NCBI RefSeq assembly: GCF_900112455.1
Contig: NZ_FOLT01000001.1
Coordinates: 186,001 to 250,000, forward strand
Direction of reading: 5' to 3'
Length of the DNA: 64,000 nucleotides
Source: Alkalibacterium subtropicum
GTDB taxonomy: Bacteria > Bacillota > Bacilli > Lactobacillales > Carnobacteriaceae_A
Shown here one piece after another: positions 58,649 through 64,000 of the stretch. Numbering within the stretch: position 1 is the stretch's first letter; every line of letters begins with the position of its first letter. The notes below the pieces were generated by a model, which saw only the letters and a list, made by a program, of their open reading frames with translations, made no database searches and was not told the DNA's origin. Made by a program: the position numbers and the translations under genes.

Positions 58649-59374
58649 ATGGAACGTCTACAAAAAGTTATGGCACATGCAGGAATCGCTTCTCGCAGGG
58701 GTTCAGAAAAATTGATCAAAGAAGGCCGTGTACAAGTGAACGGCAAAGTTGTCACCGAGATGGGGCTGAATGTAAGTCATGCTGATACAATAGCAGTAGA
58801 CGGTGTTCCGATCACAAAAGAAGAAAAACTGTATTTTATTTTGAATAAACCTAGAGGCGTTATTTCCAGTGCTGATGATCCTAAAGGCAGAAAAACAGTT
58901 GTCGACTTTTTCTCTCACATCGATCAGCGTATATATCCTGTGGGTCGTCTGGATTATGACACGACCGGTGTGCTTTTGTTAACAAATGATGGGGAATTGA
59001 CCAATCAGCTGACTCATCCCAAGTATGGGATAGAAAAAACGTACATTGCCAAAGTCGAGGGACTCATCAACAAGTCTGCTATTTCAAAACTCGAAAAAGG
59101 CCTGAAGATCGATGACTATAAGACCCGTCCGGCCAAAGCTCGGATCCTGGATATCGATGCTAAAAAAAATAAAAGCATGGTCGAACTGACTATCCATGAG
59201 GGTAAAAATCATCAAGTCAAGAAAATGCTTAAAGCGGTGGGACATCCTGTCGAAAAGCTGAACCGTGACCGGTATGGCTTCCTGACAACTGAAGGGCTGC
59301 AGTCGGGTGAATGGCGCGAACTGAAAACTTTTGAAGTGAATAAACTGAAACAACTTGTAAAAGAAAACTCTTAA
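58649..59374 (+). CDS. rluB: 23S rRNA pseudouridine synthase RluB
   Basis: A 241-residue enzyme modifying 23S rRNA. The N-terminal S4 domain (RLQKVMAHAGIASRRGSEKLIKEGRVQVNG) precedes the catalytic domain with VGRLDYDTTGVLLLTNDG (catalytic Asp) and the late HEGKNHQVKKMLKAVGHPVEKLNRDRYG. The ATG follows AAAGGAG. scpA-scpB-rluB then resDE is the Bacillus order. Confidence 0.96.
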   Translation: MERLQKVMAHAGIASRRGSEKLIKEGRVQVNGKVVTEMGLNVSHADTIAVDGVPITKEEKLYFILNKPRGVISSADDPKGRKTVVDFFSHIDQRIYPVGRLDYDTTGVLLLTNDGELTNQLTHPKYGIEKTYIAKVEGLINKSAISKLEKGLKIDDYKTRPAKARILDIDAKKNKSMVELTIHEGKNHQVKKMLKAVGHPVEKLNRDRYGFLTTEGLQSGEWRELKTFEVNKLKQLVKENS

Positions 59375-59385
59375 AAGCGAATATA

Positions 59386-59415
59386 TTGGCGGAAACAAGT
59401 CGCATTCGTTATAAT
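59386..59415 (+). promoter_or_regulatory. Promoter of the resDE-like operon
   Basis: TTGGCG (59386-59391), 18-base spacer, TATAAT (59410-59415), about 75 bases before the GTG start. Confidence 0.65.
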
Positions 59416-59489
59416 AGTTGTAGATGATCTTTGCTGAACAGATAAGATACTAGCAATGACTAAAGTATGAATTAGAGGAGTGTCTAAAC

Positions 59490-60233
59490 GTGACCGAAGA
59501 GACTAATCAAGACAACAAAAAGAAATTGCTAGTAGTTGATGATGAAGACAGAATCAGAAGACTACTAAAAATGTATTTAGAAAAAGCTGATTACAGCATT
59601 GAAGAAGCTGAGAATGGACAGAAAGCTTTGGATATGGCACTTGAAAACGATTATGATCTGATCCTTTTGGATGTCATGATGCCTGAAATGGACGGGCTTG
59701 AAGTTGCGGAAGAAATCAGAAAAGAAAAAGAAACCCCGATCATGATGCTGACGGCCAAAGGAGAAGAATTAAACCGTATTCAGGGTTTCGAAGCTGGCGT
59801 GGATGATTATATCGTCAAGCCTTTCAGTCCAAGAGAAATCGTTCTGCGCGTGGCTGCAATTATCAAACGGACAAAAAGCGAGTCGCCCAGTGGAGCAAAC
59901 GGAGATGTTTCAGACACATTGACACTTCCTCATTTAGAAATCGATAATGATTCTAGAAGGGTCACAGCAGACGGAAAAGCTGTGAACCTGACACCTAAAG
60001 AGTATGATCTTCTTCATTACCTGATGTCTTCACCGGATCAGATATTCGGACGTGAACAGTTACTGCGAGAAGTGTGGAAGTATGAATTCTTTGGTGATTT
60101 GAGGACCGTGGACACACATATCAAGCGTCTGAGAGAAAAACTGAAAAAAGAATCGGAAGTCGCATCTAAAATGATTGAAACAGTTTGGGGATTGGGTTAT
60201 AAACTGAATTCATATCCAGACGAAGAGGAGTAA
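59490..60233 (+). CDS. resD: OmpR/PhoB-family response regulator, ResD-like
   Basis: A 247-residue response regulator. The receiver has the acidic pair D17-D18 and phosphoacceptor D61 in LLDVMMPEMDG. The DNA-binding winged helix contains VNLTPKEYDLLHYLM and RTVDTHIKRLREKL. In Bacillus ResD controls respiration and oxygen-limited genes, but the cytochrome-maturation genes resABC normally upstream are missing, so the targets here are uncertain. It starts with GTG after GAGGAG and is followed by its kinase four bases later. Confidence 0.92.
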   Translation: MTEETNQDNKKKLLVVDDEDRIRRLLKMYLEKADYSIEEAENGQKALDMALENDYDLILLDVMMPEMDGLEVAEEIRKEKETPIMMLTAKGEELNRIQGFEAGVDDYIVKPFSPREIVLRVAAIIKRTKSESPSGANGDVSDTLTLPHLEIDNDSRRVTADGKAVNLTPKEYDLLHYLMSSPDQIFGREQLLREVWKYEFFGDLRTVDTHIKRLREKLKKESEVASKMIETVWGLGYKLNSYPDEEE

Positions 60234-60237
60234 TCGT

Positions 60238-62040
60238 ATGAAGATAAATGTAGTGGCAATCAGGATCTGGCTCATTACGTTTGGGATTACGTTATTGTCT
60301 TTCGTCTTCACCACTGTGTTTTACGGTGTTTTCTATTCTCAAGAGATCAAAGAAAACTATATGGATGAATATGAACAGATCATAGAAAATGTGGAACGCC
60401 TGGCAATTGCGGATCCGCATTTTTTATTGGAAAATATTGAGCCCATCAATGATTTTCATTCACAAGTCAATTTTGCCTTGTTACTAGAGGATACTTACAC
60501 CCCAAACGACGATGAGTGGGTTTTACCATTTGATGAACAGGAACAGGAAATGATCGCAGACGAACCAAGTATCATGGATGTTATTGATTCCAGTGAACAC
60601 GTTCATATGCGTTCAGATCAAAATAACGCATACGACGCAAATATCCCTTATGTCTTCCACATACAGCCCACGGTCATCGATGGCGAAGAGGCACTACTTT
60701 ATTCCTGGGCAAACTTGTCTTTTCTCGTAACATTAGAAAGACGAATCAGTTACCTGTTGACCGGACTGATTCTTGCCCATCTTTTTGCGGCTTTCTATTA
60801 CTATGTCTATCTTAAACGACATGTTTCAGAGCCGATCAATGCAATGACCAATATCGCTTTCGATTTTGCCCGTGATGATTTCAGCCATCAGTTGCCGATC
60901 TCCGGACGGGACGACTTGTCTGAACTTGCGATGGCGATGAATAAGATGGGACATTCTCTTGAAACGAACCGGATGGTCGTGAAACAGGAAAAAGAATTAT
61001 TATCACATATTCTGGACAATATCGAGACCGGGATCCTCTATTACGATTCGGATAAAACTCTTTTATTATCCAATCCTGTCGGGGATGTATTCCTGACACA
61101 ATATCAGATCGAAGAATCTAATTTTTCGGATCAGGATGAATTCGTCGATGTGGAAGAAAAACTGGATGAGGTCATTAGAATGAAAACACCGGTCGAATTT
61201 ACCATTGAGATGGAAGAAACATATTATGTCGTAACCGTTCTGCCTTTACTGGAAAGAGAGAGCAACGATCTTAGAGGGCTAGTCGTTTCTGCAAAAGATT
61301 TGACCAAGGAACACCGTCTGGATAGGATGAGAGTCGATTTCATCAATAACATTTCTCATGAATTACGTACGCCTTTAGTCATGGTCCAGGGCTATAGTGA
61401 AGCCATACTCGATGATGTAGCAGAAAGCACTGAAGAGAAAAAAGAAATGGCCCAGATCATTCGAGACGAATCTCAGCGTATGAACCGGATGGTGAATGAG
61501 ATGCTGGATCTGTCACGGATGGAAGCCGGCTATATCGAGCTTCAGAAGACTGAAGTCAATATGAACAGCTATCTGCGCAATCTTCTGTTCCGGTTCGATA
61601 ACATGGCGAGTGATGCAGAAGTCTCGCTCCAGATGGAAGCACCGAAAGAAACGATCCACCAGATGCTGGACAAAGATAAAATGGACCAGGTCTTTGTGAA
61701 CCTGATCAATAATGCGATCAGACATACCAGCATGACAGAGAAAGCCGAAAAAATCGTCACTCTGCAGCTGCTTAAAGAAGAAGAACTGGAGGAAGTGGTG
61801 ATGATCGTTAAAGATACCGGGACAGGAATACCGGAAGGTGATCTGCCGTACATTTTTGACCGGTTTTTCAAAGCGGATAAATCCCGTAACAATTATTCGT
61901 CAAACGCCAAGGGGACAGGTATCGGTCTGTCACTAGTCAAGAACATTGTTGAAGCTCATGGCGGCTTTATTGAAGTGGAATCAGAATTTAAACAGGGGTC
62001 TGCCTTTATTATTCACATCCCTATGACTGATGAAGAATAA
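60238..62040 (+). CDS. resE: Sensor histidine kinase, ResE-like
   Basis: A 600-residue membrane kinase. Layout: membrane helix (about 8-30), extracytoplasmic sensor with many acidic residues (about 31-175), second helix (about 176-196), HAMP, a PAS-like domain (about 255-360), phosphorylated H374 in NNISHELRTP, and an ATPase domain with NLINNAIRH, DTGTGIP, FDRFFKADKSR and GTGIGLSLVK. It pairs with the response regulator immediately upstream. The signal is unknown. Confidence 0.94.
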   Translation: MKINVVAIRIWLITFGITLLSFVFTTVFYGVFYSQEIKENYMDEYEQIIENVERLAIADPHFLLENIEPINDFHSQVNFALLLEDTYTPNDDEWVLPFDEQEQEMIADEPSIMDVIDSSEHVHMRSDQNNAYDANIPYVFHIQPTVIDGEEALLYSWANLSFLVTLERRISYLLTGLILAHLFAAFYYYVYLKRHVSEPINAMTNIAFDFARDDFSHQLPISGRDDLSELAMAMNKMGHSLETNRMVVKQEKELLSHILDNIETGILYYDSDKTLLLSNPVGDVFLTQYQIEESNFSDQDEFVDVEEKLDEVIRMKTPVEFTIEMEETYYVVTVLPLLERESNDLRGLVVSAKDLTKEHRLDRMRVDFINNISHELRTPLVMVQGYSEAILDDVAESTEEKKEMAQIIRDESQRMNRMVNEMLDLSRMEAGYIELQKTEVNMNSYLRNLLFRFDNMASDAEVSLQMEAPKETIHQMLDKDKMDQVFVNLINNAIRHTSMTEKAEKIVTLQLLKEEELEEVVMIVKDTGTGIPEGDLPYIFDRFFKADKSRNNYSSNAKGTGIGLSLVKNIVEAHGGFIEVESEFKQGSAFIIHIPMTDEE

Positions 62041-62073
62041 ACAGCAGAGCGTCAGGCATGTGAATTTTAACAC

Positions 62074-62101
62074 TTGACTCTTCCTGGTATTCCATTATAA
62101 T
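62074..62101 (+). promoter_or_regulatory. Promoter of ribU
   Basis: TTGACT (62074-62079), 16-base spacer, TATAAT (62096-62101), just before the FMN riboswitch. Confidence 0.75.
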
Positions 62102-62128
62102 AAGTATTGAAAATAAAATATTTTGATT

Positions 62129-62240
62129 CATCTTCAGGGGCAGGGCGAAAATCCCTACCGGTGGTATAGTCCACGAGCGAGTAAAATTGCTGAACTGGTG
62201 TAATTCCAGTACCGACAGTATAGTCTGGATAAAGAAGATG
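62129..62240 (+). promoter_or_regulatory. FMN (RFN) riboswitch
   Basis: The RFN signature is present: CAGGGGCAGGGCGAAAATCCC-type 5' side (62135-62156), CCTACCGGTGGTATAGTCCACGAGC-type middle (62155-62178), and TGAACTGGTGTAATTCCAGTACCGACAGTATAGTCTGGAT-type end (62191-62230), closed by P1 CATCTTC (62129-62135) with GAAGATG (62234-62240). It precedes a riboflavin S-component. Confidence 0.96.
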
Positions 62241-62273
62241 GAGCTTTTTGACTGAATATAAATCTGTCTACAG

Positions 62274-62316
62274 CTCTGTTTGTCTCCTGAAATATGGAGA
62301 CAAACAGAGTTTTTTG
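62274..62316 (+). terminator. FMN riboswitch terminator
   Basis: CTCTGTTTGTCTCC (62274-62287) pairs perfectly with GGAGACAAACAGAG (62296-62309), followed by TTTTTT. It lies between the RFN aptamer and ribU, so FMN should cause premature termination. Confidence 0.94.
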
Positions 62317-62406
62317 TTTTCTTCATTTTTCTGGAAGCAGCAGCGGGACAGTGGTATTCAGAGAAGTTCACCCTCAGTAGGATGAATCCTTTTAGGAGGA
62401 TTTATT

Positions 62407-63018
62407 ATGTCAAACAGTAAGACGAAAAAATTAGTAGGTATCGCCGTGTTAGCATCATTAGCCTGGGTGATTTCTATGTTAGCTTTTCCGGTACTGCCGG
62501 GTTCCCCCTTTTTAAAAGTGGATTTCAGTGATTTAGCTGTACTATTCGGCATGTATGTCTATGGACCTGCAGCCGGTATAACGATTGCGTTTATACGCTC
62601 ACTCTTATCTTATGCACAAAAGGGTGGAGAGATGGGATTCCCTATCGGTGATACGGCAGCTTTTATCGCATCCGTGTCATTTACACTCCCGATCTATATG
62701 ATCCTGGTAAAATACGGTTCATCCCTGAAAAATAAAATAGCAGGAATTTTCTCATCGACGTTATCCTTGACAGTCATGATGTCGGTGCTGAACTGGCTAG
62801 TTATTGCACCTGCCTATATGGCTGTCATGGGATTCGATGTCGGTCCTATGCGTACGTATTTACTGTTAGCCGTGGTTCCCTTTAATCTGATCAAAGGTGT
62901 ACTGGTGGGACTTGTCTTTTACGTCGCATTCAGTAAAATGAAACCTTGGCTGGATAAAACGAAGAAAAAATTCAAAAAAAAGCGAGCGCCTGGAATGGTC
63001 GCTAATGAAACACGTTAA
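62407..63018 (+). CDS. ribU: ECF transporter riboflavin S-component RibU
   Basis: A 203-residue membrane protein with about six helices that binds riboflavin and uses the shared ECF module. The RibU pattern includes LAWVISMLAFPVLPGSPFLKVDFSDLAVLFGMYVYGP near the N-terminus and GMYVYGPAAGITIAFIRSLLSY. The C-terminus is very basic. Control by the FMN riboswitch upstream fixes the substrate. The ATG follows TTAGGAGGA. Confidence 0.95.
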   Translation: MSNSKTKKLVGIAVLASLAWVISMLAFPVLPGSPFLKVDFSDLAVLFGMYVYGPAAGITIAFIRSLLSYAQKGGEMGFPIGDTAAFIASVSFTLPIYMILVKYGSSLKNKIAGIFSSTLSLTVMMSVLNWLVIAPAYMAVMGFDVGPMRTYLLLAVVPFNLIKGVLVGLVFYVAFSKMKPWLDKTKKKFKKKRAPGMVANETR

Positions 63019-63040
63019 GCTGAATTGACCTTTATAAAAG

Positions 63041-63087
63041 CGAAGGACCTTATCTGGTAAAATCAAGATAGGGTCCTTCGTTTTTTT
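63041..63087 (+). terminator. Terminator after ribU
   Basis: CGAAGGACCTTATCT (63041-63055) pairs with AGATAGGGTCCTTCG (63066-63080), then a run of T residues. Confidence 0.93.
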
Positions 63088-63181
63088 GTTTCGGCAAAAG
63101 CTATAATTCGTGCGAAGTGAACCATGATTTAATGATATAATGGGGCTAATACACAAGTAGGAACAGGGAGGTGGAACACGA

Positions 63182-64000
63182 GTGAATGCTGATTTTTTTG
63201 CCGGATTCATAGTAAGTCTATTTAACGAAAAAACATCGGTGACGACTAAACAGCTAAGTCTGATTGCTGCTGGCAAGCGCACGCCCTCTGTTTTGTTCAA
63301 TGTTGAAAAAAACAATCTCTATACGCTGTTTGGTCTTTTCCCGGAGGTTTCTTTGAAGGGATGGGAGCGGGTCGGGCAGACTCTGTTAGACTACAGGCTA
63401 GTTAAGTCGACCGAAGACGCTCTGTCTCTGACGGAAAAAGGGTTTAAAGCCAGAGAATCATTTATCACTGATTTCCCGGTGAATAACGGACTTGAACAAC
63501 TGCGATACTCTACAACTAAGCCTCTCTACTGGAATCGTATGATTTTTACGACCCAAGTTTTTTCAGAGTACAGTTATAAGAATAAACAGTATGTTCCTTA
63601 CCTCTCATCACTAGAAGATCAGCGTAACATGAAAAAGTGGCTGGTGGAACAGGGGAGGCCAATGGATGAGCTGGCTCAAGAATGGTTTAGGGAACTGAAA
63701 GCCTTGTTTCAGTCGTTGCCGGCAAAGGAAGCAGATTTTATCGCTGGGCATTTTTCCGGTCATCATGTCAGTGGCAGTACCAGCCGCCAGCTCCAAGAAC
63801 GCTACGGATTAAGCAAAGAACACTATACTGTTTTTATTGATCAGCTCAGCTACAAGATAGTTCAGCATGATAATAAGCGGTTCCCTCTGCTTTTATCTCT
63901 CTGGAACAGGACGCATCTGGATTGTGATGAAGGATTGAGTCACAGTGCAAGATTATCCAGACGAATGCTTGAAAGAGGAAAAGGGATAGATGAAGTTGCC
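63182..64000 (+). CDS. YpbB-like helix-turn-helix protein, 3' end beyond the window
   Basis: An open frame of 273 codons running off the window edge. It begins with GTG at 63182, eight bases after GGGAGGTG. The product starts MNADFFAGFIVSLFN and shows QLSLIAAGKRTPSVLFNVEKNNLYTLFGLFP-type sequence, with a helical C-terminal half. This resembles YpbB, the protein encoded just before a RecQ-type helicase in Bacillus. The link is by sequence style and synteny (ribU upstream), not proof. A recQ gene would be expected just downstream of the window. Confidence 0.75.
   Translation, partial: MNADFFAGFIVSLFNEKTSVTTKQLSLIAAGKRTPSVLFNVEKNNLYTLFGLFPEVSLKGWERVGQTLLDYRLVKSTEDALSLTEKGFKARESFITDFPVNNGLEQLRYSTTKPLYWNRMIFTTQVFSEYSYKNKQYVPYLSSLEDQRNMKKWLVEQGRPMDELAQEWFRELKALFQSLPAKEADFIAGHFSGHHVSGSTSRQLQERYGLSKEHYTVFIDQLSYKIVQHDNKRFPLLLSLWNRTHLDCDEGLSHSARLSRRMLERGKGIDEVA

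Overview
The window reads as ordinary chromosome from a low-to-moderate-GC Firmicute of the Lactobacillales, most like the alkaliphilic or marine Carnobacteriaceae (Alkalibacterium or Marinilactibacillus type). The lineage is inferred from gene content and style, not from a marker-gene comparison. Support includes a nine-gene V-type ATPase operon whose c-ring subunit keeps all the Na+ ligands known from Enterococcus hirae, very acidic extracytoplasmic segments on OppA and PrkC, ECF-type vitamin uptake under TPP and FMN riboswitches, and Bacillus-like gene order. I saw no rRNA, tRNA, CRISPR array, prophage or insertion sequence.

Layout. 1-4.4 kb: the end of an RNase J gene, a TPP riboswitch with thiT, a cardiolipin synthase, a small minus-strand gene with two LexA/SOS-box-like sites, and a DegV protein. 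4.4-13.3 kb: the V-ATPase operon ntpF-I-K-E-C-G-A-B-D behind a highly structured leader. 13.4-26.9 kb: a patatin-like lipase, then gmk-rpoZ, coaBC-priA-fmt-rsmB, prpC-prkC-rsgA-rpe-thiN, with rpmB convergent. 27.4-33.1 kb: yloU-fakA-recG-plsX-acpP. 33.3-39.2 kb: an oligopeptide transporter oppDFBCA in which oppC carries an apparent one-base frameshift. 39.3-42.7 kb: a three-gene unit of FtsX-type ABC permease, ATPase and a CrtN-type carotenoid desaturase. 42.7-43.0 kb: 51-bp tandem repeats. 43.0-50.9 kb: a HAD phosphatase, a DUF59 protein, dnaE, pfkA and pyk. 50.9-59.4 kb: cvfB, fur-xerD-deoB-punA, lysA, ribT-scpA-scpB-rluB. 59.4-64 kb: a ResD/ResE-like two-component system, an FMN riboswitch with ribU, and the start of a YpbB-like gene cut by the window edge.

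How the genes connect. Vitamins are salvaged: ThiT with thiamine pyrophosphokinase for thiamine, RibU for riboflavin. ATP from glycolysis (pfkA, pyk) can drive Na+ export by the V-ATPase. Fatty acid activation and phospholipid synthesis are represented by fakA, plsX, acpP and cls. Cell-wall sensing and phosphorylation come from PrkC/PrpC. The points most worth follow-up are the V-ATPase leader (possible Na+ riboswitch), the SOS-type promoter of the small gene, the non-canonical start of prpC, the oppC frameshift, the ABC-crtN operon, the palindrome over the fur promoter and the 51-bp repeat cluster.
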